Positions 1 through 6,901 of a stretch of 64,000 nucleotides of DNA are shown one piece after another. Position numbers and translations under genes: made by a program. How positions within the stretch are numbered: position 1 is the first letter of the stretch; each line of letters begins with the position of its first letter. Source of the stretch: a virus; the IMG/VR virus record IMGVR_UViG_3300037468_000493, positions 1-64,000 of that record; one strand, written 5' to 3'. The notes under the pieces were generated by a model. That model ran no database searches. It had not been told where the DNA came from and saw only the letters and a list, made by a program, of their open reading frames with translations.

Positions 1-181
1 GATGCGCACTTACCAACCTTGGCAACGCGGAATGCTCCCATCAAGGCCAGCTAGCTTTTGCATAAAAAATCTCACAGCACACCCATGAGGCAGCCCCATA
101 AACCAACTAACACTCCCCGCCGCCGCCATTGCCGCCATCCAGGCCAACACCCCCTACGCCACGATTCGCCGGGATGCCTGC

Positions 182-352
182 ATGAGACTGGCTCAGCGAA
201 TCGCAGCTAACCCCGAGAACTACACAGTCGCCGACTTAGCCGATGCCCATGCGGTGCTTAGGCCCACGGTGATGGGGGAGGAGGTGGGGGCAACATACCA
301 CCCGCCGCTATCCCGCAACGATCTCAAAAAGAAATATGGCCAACCCTCTTGA
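182..352 (+). CDS. Small hypothetical protein (56 aa)
   Basis: Open frame ending in TGA at 350-352. The first ATG in frame is at 182. The same frame stays open upstream to about 89 and reads like protein there too, but has no ATG, GTG or TTG start, so the 5' end may be truncated or use a rare start. The product is basic at its C-terminus (NDLKKKYGQPS). No family recognised. Its stop overlaps the -35 box of the next promoter. Confidence 0.45.
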   Translation: MRLAQRIAANPENYTVADLADAHAVLRPTVMGEEVGATYHPPLSRNDLKKKYGQPS

Positions 353-377
353 CATCACTAGCGCTAGTGATTAATAT
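349..377 (+). promoter_or_regulatory. Promoter with an 18-bp palindromic operator in its spacer
   Basis: TTGACA at 349-354 and TAATAT at 372-377 are separated by exactly 17 bp. A perfect palindrome, ATCACTAGCGCTAGTGAT (354-371), fills the spacer. A protein bound there would block RNA polymerase, the usual arrangement for a repressor-controlled promoter. A half-site GCTAGTGAT recurs at 747-755 inside a downstream gene. It probably drives the 403-1087 cluster. The repressor is not identified. Confidence 0.8.
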
Positions 378-402
378 AGAGGAGTACTGAGGGAGCAAGG
401 CT

Positions 403-705
403 ATGATCACCAATCAATCGACAGCCGTCACCACCCTTTCTACCGCCGAGCAACGCCGCCGCGACTTGGCCGCGCAGTCGTGCGGGCTGTTGACTGAGCA
501 GTGGGAGAATGGCTACCTGTGGTCATTGGCTACCGCTGGCGGGGTGCATGTTTCTATCGTCAGCGGCAAGCGCCCTTACCGGGCAGTGTGGCAGACCAGC
601 GGCGATCGCATGGTCAAGGGTGCGTTAAGGGCTGTGGACTTTGAGCGCAGCCGGAGCTTTGGGAAGGTCGAATCGTTGTTTAAGTTTTTGAGGGAGATTG
701 AGTGA
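403..705 (+). CDS. Hypothetical protein (100 aa)
   Basis: First gene behind the palindrome-controlled promoter. A purine-rich ribosome site (GAGGGAG) precedes the ATG. No family recognised; the N-terminal third is basic (EQRRRD) and the rest looks like a small alpha/beta domain. The stop overlaps the ATG of the next gene (ATGA at 705), so the two are translationally coupled. Confidence 0.75.
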   Translation: MITNQSTAVTTLSTAEQRRRDLAAQSCGLLTEQWENGYLWSLATAGGVHVSIVSGKRPYRAVWQTSGDRMVKGALRAVDFERSRSFGKVESLFKFLREIE

Positions 706-881
706 TGAAAATAAATCAAGTTTGCCTGGAGGGGGCTTATTACTCCGCTAGTGATATGGGGCTAACTAGCCTCGATGTTGACGATGATTTTGAAATTGAC
801 GGTACTGAAGGTGCGGAGAGTTACACCGTTGATCGGATCGAAGACGGAATCGCGTACTGTGCTTTTATGGGGGCGGCATGA
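705..881 (+). CDS. Small acidic hypothetical protein (58 aa)
   Basis: Starts on the ATG overlapping the previous stop and ends with TGA overlapping the ATG of the next gene at 878. Tight overlaps on both sides support it as real despite its size. The product is acidic (DVDDDFEIDG). No function can be assigned. It contains a half-copy of the upstream operator palindrome at 747-755. Confidence 0.7.
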   Translation: MKINQVCLEGAYYSASDMGLTSLDVDDDFEIDGTEGAESYTVDRIEDGIAYCAFMGAA

Positions 882-1087
882 CCACCCCCGCCGCCCGCTA
901 CAGGCAAAACCACCCCGATCGCATAGCGACCACCAATTTCAACATTGCCCGCCGCACAATTAAACGGGCATCTGTGCGATTTATGGTGGGCCGGGACGAA
1001 GATGTGATGGCTTGGCTGGAGGCTACCTACGGGGCCAGCGGTGGCCCTGAGATATTGCAGGCTCTCAGAGATGCTCTAGCCCCCTAA
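878..1087 (+). CDS. Hypothetical protein (69 aa)
   Basis: Third gene of the 403-1087 cluster, coupled by a 4-bp overlap. The N-terminal half is basic and polar, the C-terminal half predicted helical. It could be a small nucleic-acid-binding protein, but no motif proves this. Confidence 0.65.
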   Translation: MTTPAARYRQNHPDRIATTNFNIARRTIKRASVRFMVGRDEDVMAWLEATYGASGGPEILQALRDALAP

Positions 1088-1189
1088 CTCTATGCCCTGT
1101 ACCAGATGAACTTGCCGCCATAATCAGCGCGGCAACGTCTATTAGTATTAATTCAGTCGAGGCAACCGCTACTAAGGAAGGCAAAGATT

Positions 1190-1480
1190 ATGACTATTGA
1201 AGAACTGAAAATTGCTGGATAGTACGAAGTTACCCAAGTTGGGTACGAGGATAATTGGTTTGAGGGGGAGCTATCAACCCCTAGTGGGAGCTACCTTTTT
1301 CATCCCTGTGTGAAGGGCAGTGATGGCTCTCCTATTAAGGAGTTGTTTGACTTCTTCTACGATGACATCGTAGAGCCCCTTGAGAAAAAGGGGTTGGTCG
1401 TAGACCTAGAAGATAGCTTTCCTCCTGCTTATCCCTTGCTCTTGGAAGAGCACTCTCCCGTTCTTACTGGGGATCTTTAG
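1190..1480 (+). pseudogene. Small gene interrupted by an in-frame amber codon
   Basis: An ATG at 1190, preceded by an AGGAAGGC-type ribosome site, opens a 96-codon frame. Codon 11 is TAG (1220-1222). Downstream the frame continues without interruption to TAG at 1478-1480 and reads like a normal acidic protein (YEVTQVGYEDNWFEGE). A single base change in a CAG, AAG, GAG or similar codon would explain the stop. TAG also serves as a normal terminator nearby, so wholesale recoding is unlikely. Nonsense mutation, suppression or sequencing error are all possible. Confidence 0.6.
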
Positions 1481-1705
1481 GTGCCTAACCTCCCATCCCA
1501 ACTTGCCCAGGCGATCACTAGCCTGGGCCTAACCACATCCACTGCCGCCCGCAAGATTGGCGGCGACATGGCGGGGTATAAGGCCGCCTACAAGCACCTG
1601 ACCCGACTCACTGAGCCTAACCCACCCGAGACTATAGCCCTGCTTGAGGCCGACCTTGAGGCACTGGGGCTAGAGATTACTATCACACCAAAACCCCGCC
1701 CCTAA
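1481..1705 (+). CDS. Small helical protein, possibly DNA-binding (74 aa)
   Basis: GTG start immediately after the TAG of the interrupted gene (TAG-GTG, no gap), implying translational coupling. The N-terminal 45 residues (LAQAITSLGLTTSTAARKIG) read like a short helix-turn-helix of the XRE type, but this is weak. Followed directly by a terminator. Confidence 0.65.
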   Translation: MPNLPSQLAQAITSLGLTTSTAARKIGGDMAGYKAAYKHLTRLTEPNPPETIALLEADLEALGLEITITPKPRP

Positions 1706-1720
1706 CCCGGCGGGGTTTTT
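1690..1720. terminator. Bidirectional rho-independent terminator
   Basis: AAAACCCCGCC pairs with GGCGGGGTTTT around an 8-nt loop, followed by T residues on the plus strand and preceded by A residues. It sits between convergent genes (1481-1705 plus, 1730-2056 minus). Confidence 0.8.
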
Positions 1721-1729
1721 CTTTGCGCC

Positions 1730-2056
1730 CTACACCACCCATTCCCGCGCCATCGCCAGCCGATCCCGCAATGCCGCCTCCCGGCTCGGGGTGTGAAACC
1801 GTTGCCGACGGAGCCAGGTTAGGGCATCCTGGCGGCCCTTGGCGTGATTGCAGGAGTAGCAGGCCCTGGCCCAGTTGATAGGATCGTCGGAGCCGCCCTT
1901 GTTGAGCGGGATCAGGTGGTCAATCGTCCCAGCACCCAATACCCCACAAAAAAGACACCGCCCGTCCCCAGAATGGAGCAGGCGGTGTCTTAAGGCTTTT
2001 TTGGCGCGGCGTGGATCTTGTTCGTCCAGGTGAATAAGTTCATCGTGGCGAGGCAT
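1730..2056 (-). CDS. HNH endonuclease (108 aa)
   Basis: Has the elements of a zinc-supported HNH nuclease in order: CLFC near residue 35, the catalytic IDHLIPLNKGG around residues 46-56, an Asn about ten residues on, then CYSCNHAKG near residues 67-75. Length fits free-standing phage or homing HNH nucleases. It is second in a minus-strand pair after a 57-aa gene. It could be a homing nuclease or a packaging-associated one; the terminase is about 53 kb away, which argues against a direct packaging role. Confidence 0.85.
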   Translation of the reverse strand: MPRHDELIHLDEQDPRRAKKALRHRLLHSGDGRCLFCGVLGAGTIDHLIPLNKGGSDDPINWARACYSCNHAKGRQDALTWLRRQRFHTPSREAALRDRLAMAREWVV

Positions 2057-2078
2057 GGCAAAGTCAAACGCGATGCCT

Positions 2079-2252
2079 CTATTCTACCCATCGGATCGCG
2101 GCCACCTGCACGTTGTCCCCAGTCGTGCCAACATCATGCACCGCCTGCGCCAACGCATCCTCGTAGGAGCCGTTTGCGATAAAGCCCCAGCAACAGCAGC
2201 CGACGTATACGGCCCATCGCGGGGGTGGGATGGTGATTCGGGCTGGGGTCAT
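2079..2252 (-). CDS. Small hypothetical protein (57 aa)
   Basis: The frame is open further upstream, but the ATG at 2252 has a good ribosome site (AGGAG, 7 nt before) and the extension would run through the divergent promoter. The product ends in DVGTTGDNVQVAAIRWVE. It lies 22 nt before the HNH gene, so they are likely co-transcribed. No family recognised. Confidence 0.6.
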   Translation of the reverse strand: MTPARITIPPPRWAVYVGCCCWGFIANGSYEDALAQAVHDVGTTGDNVQVAAIRWVE

Positions 2253-2292
2253 GGGGCTGCTCCTGGTTTTGTGCCAGTGGGGTGTGACACTA

Positions 2293-2336
2293 ATACTTAC
2301 AAAGTACTTGCAAAATACTTGCAGTGGCAGTATATT
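2293..2336 (+). promoter_or_regulatory. Promoter overlapping three 11-bp direct repeats
   Basis: ATACTTACAAA, GTACTTGCAAA and ATACTTGCAGT follow each other at an exact 11-bp period (2293, 2304, 2315). The second repeat contributes TTGCAA at 2308-2313, which is 17 bp from TATATT at 2331-2336. One-turn-spaced repeats across a promoter are typical of a cooperative regulator site. It would drive the gene at 2365. Confidence 0.55.
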
Positions 2337-2364
2337 AGAAGGGTAGAGCAAACGAGGCCACCCA

Positions 2365-2706
2365 ATGAACACTATCGCAATCGCCAACCACCTAAATGTA
2401 GCCGCCGACGCCATCGTTGAGGTTCAGGAATGGGCAAGGGTGTTGTGGGTTCGGGTTCGTGGCCTAGGTGCTCGGTTCGTTAGCAAAAAGGTAGGGCAAA
2501 AAATGGAAGCAACAGAAGCAACTGAAACAGTTTTAATGACAGCGGTTCGCATTGCCAAAAAGCAAAATGAGCTGATGGATTTGTGGAATCGGCAGGGAGA
2601 TGAAGCTGCATTTGGTCAATACCACGAACTCACTGATAGCCACGATAAAGCGTTTCGCCAACTCTCAAGAGAGGAACGCCGTGAATATATGCGGCTAGTT
2701 GACTAG
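2365..2706 (+). CDS. Hypothetical protein (113 aa)
   Basis: Follows the iterated promoter. The C-terminal half is rich in charged helix (LSREERREYMRLVD). An internal ATG at 2502 is a possible alternative start. No recognised domain. Confidence 0.7.
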   Translation: MNTIAIANHLNVAADAIVEVQEWARVLWVRVRGLGARFVSKKVGQKMEATEATETVLMTAVRIAKKQNELMDLWNRQGDEAAFGQYHELTDSHDKAFRQLSREERREYMRLVD

Positions 2707-2773
2707 ATCACCAGCGCACAGCCGGGAGTAGCGCCCCGGTATTCCGCCAAGAAAAACAACAAAGTAACCACCG

Positions 2774-2986
2774 ATGACTGTTAATGCAATAGAAATTTAC
2801 GAAGACCAGATCACTGCAAGCAACTGGCGAGTTGGATGCATTCTTGAGGATGTGCGTCACAACTCACCTACCTTGGGATGCCAGTTTGAGGTAATTGATC
2901 ACGACAACAATGGCAATGTAGAACTTCGCCAGCTTAGCGACGATGAATACGTTATCACTGGAGAGATCTTCGCCCGGATTCGTTAG
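2774..2986 (+). CDS. Small acidic hypothetical protein (70 aa)
   Basis: ATG preceded by an ACAAAGTAACCACCG leader with no strong ribosome site. The product looks like a small beta-rich domain (QFEVIDHDNNGNVELRQL). It lies just upstream of the csf operon in the same direction and might be co-transcribed, with a short hairpin between. Confidence 0.65.
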   Translation: MTVNAIEIYEDQITASNWRVGCILEDVRHNSPTLGCQFEVIDHDNNGNVELRQLSDDEYVITGEIFARIR

Positions 2987-3009
2987 CTACCCCCCACACA
3001 CAGCGCCTT

Positions 3010-3028
3010 GCCCGGTTCGCTACCGGGC
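3010..3028 (+). other. Short hairpin before the csf operon
   Basis: GCCCGG (3010-3015) and CCGGGC (3023-3028) form a 6-bp stem six nucleotides before the ATG at 3035. There is no T tract, so it may affect translation of the first operon gene rather than terminate. Confidence 0.35.
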
Positions 3029-3034
3029 CTAACC

Positions 3035-3313
3035 ATGCCTACCCCATCCCGCAATGTGCTTAGCTTATCGCTGAGCACAGAAGATCAAACCTTGCTGGTT
3101 GATGTCCTGGCCGAGGCTGGGTTCAGCAAGCCCACCCAGTTTTTGAGGAGTGTCGCCCGTCGCCAGATTGCGATCGGCCCTCCCAATAATGCAGGGTTGC
3201 AGCGGCAGATTAGCGCCCTGGCTGAGCAAGTTGAGATGCAGTCCAACGCCATCGATGAGCTACGCTGCCATGCTGCAGGGCAACCCCCGCGATCGCCCAC
3301 GGATCTACCATGA
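3035..3313 (+). CDS. Ribbon-helix-helix-like small protein, first gene of the csf operon (92 aa)
   Basis: The ATG at 3035 is preferred over the upstream TTG. Residues about 8-45 (VLSLSLSTEDQTLLVDVLAE) resemble a beta strand followed by two helices, as in ribbon-helix-helix DNA-binding proteins, and a coiled-coil-like helix follows (ISALAEQVEMQSNAIDEL). Its stop overlaps the ATG of csf1 (ATGA, 3310-3313), so it belongs to the operon. It may be an autoregulator. Because type IV effectors usually include a small helical subunit (Cas11) and no other candidate is present, it might fill that role; this is speculative. Confidence 0.7.
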   Translation: MPTPSRNVLSLSLSTEDQTLLVDVLAEAGFSKPTQFLRSVARRQIAIGPPNNAGLQRQISALAEQVEMQSNAIDELRCHAAGQPPRSPTDLP

Positions 3314-3975
3314 ACACACCTCAATTATTGTACGCATCTCCCCCCGCTGAAGGTGCGGCGGACGGCCATTGCTCAGTCTGTGGATGGCATGGGCCGACCT
3401 ATGCCAAGGCTCAGGTATTTAGCAAAAGTACCGGGGCCGTGTCGGTGCTGGCGACGGTGCCAACTGATCGCATCTGCGTCCATTGCGCTGCACTGTGGGG
3501 AGAACCTAAAGTTTTTGCCCGTGCAGTACTGGCCACACCGGAAGCAGTACTGTTCCCGACTATCGCCCCCGACCCAGCAGGGCAACGGCCCACCTGGGGG
3601 CAAGCGCTAGCCGCCCTAGACCCTACACGGCCTCGGGTGTGCATCCTCACCACTGACCCCAAAAAACGGGTATGGCCCTTTGCTCAGGTAAGCCAGGGCG
3701 ATCGACTCAGCATGTACGTCCACGACCCTAGCCGGGGCATCTCAGGCAATCGCGTAGTGAGCCTGTCGCTATTGCTGACTACGATCGCTGGTATTGAAGC
3801 CATCTACAATCTAGGTTTTAGCAAAACCGCCATTGAGCGGGGGTTGCTGGATGATTTAAAGCGCGCCAAAGCACTAGGCATCCCCGACACCGTTGCCCAT
3901 GAAAGATACTTGCAAAGTGTCCGTATACTCCCTGAATTTTTGACTTCCCTAATAGTCGCTCAAAAGGATCCCTAG
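3310..3975 (+). CDS. csf1: Csf1-like type IV CRISPR effector subunit (221 aa)
   Basis: Carries a four-cysteine zinc ribbon near the N-terminus (C21, C24, C56, C59), the hallmark of Csf1, the large-subunit equivalent of type IV CRISPR-Cas complexes. The remaining 160 residues are a mixed domain with a helical C-terminus, and overall size matches Csf1. Identification rests mainly on context: it directly precedes a Cas7-type gene, a PAPS-reductase-like gene and a Cas5-type gene, the set that defines subtype IV-B. It is coupled to the upstream gene by ATGA and lies 2 nt before csf2. Confidence 0.7.
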   Translation: MNTPQLLYASPPAEGAADGHCSVCGWHGPTYAKAQVFSKSTGAVSVLATVPTDRICVHCAALWGEPKVFARAVLATPEAVLFPTIAPDPAGQRPTWGQALAALDPTRPRVCILTTDPKKRVWPFAQVSQGDRLSMYVHDPSRGISGNRVVSLSLLLTTIAGIEAIYNLGFSKTAIERGLLDDLKRAKALGIPDTVAHERYLQSVRILPEFLTSLIVAQKDP

Positions 3976-3977
3976 TT

Positions 3978-5396
3978 ATGCCTGATCGCATTTTGCTCAA
4001 GCTCACTGCCCTAACCCCTGTAGCCCATGGTGAGGCCGGGGCCAACAGTACGGGGCCGAATAACACGACCCTCTTTAATCGCCAACTCCAGCGGCTCACT
4101 AAAGAAACAGTGGGGGTGGACGTGGAGGTCGCCAGAGACGCCATTGCAAACCTACTGACGGCCATGCCTATCGGTGCCGATACCTTTCCCCTGCTGGAGT
4201 CGCTGAAAGGATCTGAATTGGTGGCAGCTCTATTTGTGGCCCAGGTGCCAATCATGTTCCCCGGAGACGGTGAGGGGCTATTTACTGGAATGGAGCGCTA
4301 CCGAATGTTAAGCACCCGTTTAGCCGATGGGGCCAAGTGCTGCGCCACGTTGCCTGAGTTGTGGAGCTACCTTAGCCGGAAGCTAATGCTCCCCATGTTT
4401 CCCTCTTACGGGTTTGAGGTAATGCGGGCGTTTTTCGTCCTCCCCAAGGCCATTCAGGGGCAATCAATTCAGGCCATTAGCAAAGCCCTGGAACTTACGG
4501 TAATGGCCGCTCGGATGCTGGCAGAGAGCATCAAGGCCGAGCGCAAAAGTGCTAAAGACAATAATCCCAGCCTGTTTGCCGCGCAGGTCTACCAGGCCAG
4601 CCCTGAACAGTTAGCCGACCTCACCCGACCCAAGGCTGAGGCGATCGTAATGCCCGTCCCGAGTATTAGTGGTAACGCCCTGAGACACTGCCTAATCCGT
4701 GAACCCGGCGCAAATCGGCTGATTCAATCCCTAGGACTGGAACCCTACACCGACCGCGATGGGGATCACCTGGGCTTAGGCATCACTCGATTTTTGTACG
4801 GCGGTGGGCAGCTTGCCGCTAAAGCCAAAGCACCCAGCGCCAGTGACATTTACGAAGCCGAGGTTCGCAGCCGTTACCCCATTGTTGATGCCGTGGGTGG
4901 TAGCACTGATTCCTGGTTGATGGCCGAAAGCGCCTGCAAGGTCGCCGGATGGGTAGTCTGCGCAGAAAACAATGTGGCTACCCAATCGATCGCCGGGGTT
5001 GAGTCGAAGGTGAGCATTTTCGATTACCTCAGTGAAGAAACCAAGACCAGAACCGGCATTGGTGGCAAGGACAAAGAATCAGGGCAAATGATTTTCTCTT
5101 ACGAAACCCTAGCCGCTGGGCTACCCCTGATTGTTGAGGTATTGTTCAATCCCTTCACCCAACCCCTGACCATTGGCGCTGTGTGGCAAGCGGTGCATGA
5201 CTGGGCCAATGAAGGAGGCATCGTTGGGGGCCGTTCCCAGATTGGCCATAGCCGATTTGCGTTGGAGGTATTGCAAGGTGCATACGGGCTGGAAGGCAAA
5301 GCCTACCTTGATTACCTAGAGACAGAGCGTGATAATCTACGCCCTGGCTTACTCGATGCCACGATGGGGACTGGGGCAGTGCTATGTGCGGCTTGA
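3978..5396 (+). CDS. csf2: Csf2-like Cas7-family backbone subunit (472 aa)
   Basis: Cas7-type features are visible: an N-terminal strand with LTALTPVAHGE (the L-T-P-x-H-x-G pattern), a central VPSISGNALRHCL segment equivalent to the P-x-S-x-x-G-x-x-R motif of Csm3/Csf2, and a C-terminal glycine-rich GGIVGGRSQIGHSRF. In family members these proteins coat the guide RNA as a filament. At 472 residues it is longer than the Csf2 proteins I know of (about 330-370). Residues about 95-210 look like a helical insertion that could replace a separate small subunit. A 13-nt overlap couples it to the CysH-like gene. Confidence 0.75.
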   Translation: MPDRILLKLTALTPVAHGEAGANSTGPNNTTLFNRQLQRLTKETVGVDVEVARDAIANLLTAMPIGADTFPLLESLKGSELVAALFVAQVPIMFPGDGEGLFTGMERYRMLSTRLADGAKCCATLPELWSYLSRKLMLPMFPSYGFEVMRAFFVLPKAIQGQSIQAISKALELTVMAARMLAESIKAERKSAKDNNPSLFAAQVYQASPEQLADLTRPKAEAIVMPVPSISGNALRHCLIREPGANRLIQSLGLEPYTDRDGDHLGLGITRFLYGGGQLAAKAKAPSASDIYEAEVRSRYPIVDAVGGSTDSWLMAESACKVAGWVVCAENNVATQSIAGVESKVSIFDYLSEETKTRTGIGGKDKESGQMIFSYETLAAGLPLIVEVLFNPFTQPLTIGAVWQAVHDWANEGGIVGGRSQIGHSRFALEVLQGAYGLEGKAYLDYLETERDNLRPGLLDATMGTGAVLCAA

Positions 5397-6079
5397 TTCA
5401 TAGCCCACGGTTTCGGACTGGTGACCTTGAAGCATGGCGGCGGTTGGAATTAGCAGACCGCCTCTATGCCCAGCGATACCGGGCCAAACTACAGCGCATG
5501 GCCGATGAAGCACAGGCAACCATCGCTGCATTCCTAGAGGATGGCCCCGCCTATTGTTCGGTAAGTTGGGGCAAGGATTCTGTAGTGGTGGCTGACCTTT
5601 GCCGGGGGATGGATTTGCCCATGGGCTACATCAGGATTACGCCCTTCAACAATCCCGACTGTGATTTAGTGCGAGATGCCTTTGCCCCTGAGCACTACCA
5701 CGAGGCGATCGTAGTGCGGCCCGATGATGAAGAATGCTCTCACAGTAGCGGCGTTTTTGATGAAGGCGGGAAACTGCTAGAGGCTGAGTTCGACACCGAT
5801 CGCAGAATCACCGGAATCAGAAAAGATGAATCGCAGTCTAGGCGACTCAGGGGCAGTGCCAACACTAAGCGCAGTTGCGTCCCCATTGCCAAGTGGAGCA
5901 CTCAGGATGTTTTTGCCTATCTTGCACTTCACAATCTGCCCATCCATCCTGCCTACGCAATGAGCAACGGGGGGCAATTCCATCGCAATAATCTACGGGT
6001 TGCGTCAATCGGTGGGGTTCGTGGAACCCAATTTAATCGCCGCGAATGGGAAAACCTTTACTACCCAGAAATCCTATGA
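5384..6079 (+). CDS. CysH-like PAPS-reductase/ATP-pyrophosphatase family protein (231 aa)
   Basis: Contains a PP-loop nucleotide-binding motif, SVSWGKDSV, near residue 60, and the family's GIRKDESQSRR segment near residue 146, then a C-terminal W-STQDVFAYLALHNLP motif. The C-terminal ECGLH-type catalytic motif of true assimilatory PAPS reductases is not visible, so sulfate reduction is unlikely. A CysH-like gene next to csf1-3 is the recognised marker of type IV-B CRISPR-Cas loci, where its job is not firmly known. Here it sits between csf2 and csf3, overlapping both. Confidence 0.85.
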   Translation: MCGLIHSPRFRTGDLEAWRRLELADRLYAQRYRAKLQRMADEAQATIAAFLEDGPAYCSVSWGKDSVVVADLCRGMDLPMGYIRITPFNNPDCDLVRDAFAPEHYHEAIVVRPDDEECSHSSGVFDEGGKLLEAEFDTDRRITGIRKDESQSRRLRGSANTKRSCVPIAKWSTQDVFAYLALHNLPIHPAYAMSNGGQFHRNNLRVASIGGVRGTQFNRREWENLYYPEIL

Positions 6080-6771
6080 AAATCATCCACATCCCCGAAC
6101 TAGACGCTATGGGCACTCGCTTTGCATCCCTACCCATGGCCCCATTTTGCCTTACCCTACGCACCCTAAAGCCAGTAGCGGGCAACGACGCTTTGCACCT
6201 AGACGGTCTACTAGCTAAAGCGGTGGTGATTGAGGCCATGCGAGGCAAACCACTGGCCCCGACCGAGGATGCCTATTACATGCCCTTGCCATTGGGGCTA
6301 GAGCGGTTGCACCTGGGCTTACCCGTTTGGCAGTGCAATGATTTTGCCGCCGTTGACGCTGCCGTAGGCCATACCCATTATCACCAGCGCAGCGACTCCA
6401 ACCCTTACGACCCAGCCGCAACCGTAGCCACATTACCCCAGAAGAAACGCCGTAGAATGCCACCCACGACCGAAGGGCAATACATGAGCTACCGTGTCCC
6501 CTTGCAGTACACCGAGGCCGATTGCTGGCAATGCGAAGCCGTGGGCAATGCCGATGAGGTGCTGCGGCTGCTGAATGAGTACATCTCTTCTGTAGGCAAG
6601 AAAGGTAGCCATGGATGGGGGCGTGTATTGTCGTGGGCGGTTGAATCAATCAATCAATTTGAACTTTCGCGCCCAGTCCCCACTGCTGATACCTCACGGC
6701 CCTTCAATGCTCAGATCATGGGGTGGACGCCGCCCTATTGGCATCGCGGTCTATGGCGACTTTGCGGCTAG
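6076..6771 (+). CDS. csf3: Csf3-like Cas5-family subunit (231 aa)
   Basis: The ATG at 6076 overlaps the CysH-like stop (ATGA) and is preferred over one ten codons upstream. The LHLDGLLAKA motif near residue 42 and the glycine-rich loop VGKKGSHGWGRVLSW near residue 175 match the pattern of Csf3/Cas5-type RAMP proteins, which bind the 5' end of the guide RNA. It is the last gene of the operon; a strong terminator follows about 130 bp on. No CRISPR array, cas6, cas1/2, dinG or recD accompanies it, in line with subtype IV-B. Confidence 0.75.
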   Translation: MKIIHIPELDAMGTRFASLPMAPFCLTLRTLKPVAGNDALHLDGLLAKAVVIEAMRGKPLAPTEDAYYMPLPLGLERLHLGLPVWQCNDFAAVDAAVGHTHYHQRSDSNPYDPAATVATLPQKKRRRMPPTTEGQYMSYRVPLQYTEADCWQCEAVGNADEVLRLLNEYISSVGKKGSHGWGRVLSWAVESINQFELSRPVPTADTSRPFNAQIMGWTPPYWHRGLWRLCG

Positions 6772-6850
6772 CCCACGGATCGCCCCTAGCCCTGCCCTAG
6801 TTGACTTACTTGTGGCTAAATGCAATATTCAATTTAGGCAGAGCCTCTGA

Positions 6851-6867
6851 GGTTCCCGTAGGGAGCC
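6851..6867 (+). other. Short RNA hairpin downstream of csf3
   Basis: GGTTCCC (6851-6857), loop GTA, GGGAGCC (6861-6867) give a 7-bp stem with one G-U pair. A related GGTTCCCC lies 35 nt on, at 6886. The element lies between csf3 and the terminator and would be in the operon transcript. It resembles the stem of a processed CRISPR repeat only superficially; the 35-nt spacing is too short for a repeat-spacer unit. Confidence 0.35.
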
Positions 6868-6901
6868 GACACTTCTACTTTGCAGGGTTCCCCTAGCCCC
6901 A

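Noticed and set aside
1190-1480. Genome-wide TAG recoding
   Set aside because: Several well-supported genes here end in TAG (for example at 2704-2706, 3973-3975 and 40251-40253), so TAG is a normal stop.
2055-2420. 121-aa plus-strand ORF
   Set aside because: Runs antisense to the 57-aa gene that has a better ribosome site, and through the iterated promoter; composition is not protein-like.
6841-6900. Possible mini CRISPR array after csf3
   Set aside because: Only two partial GGTTCCC matches 35 nt apart, with different flanks; no repeat-spacer structure.
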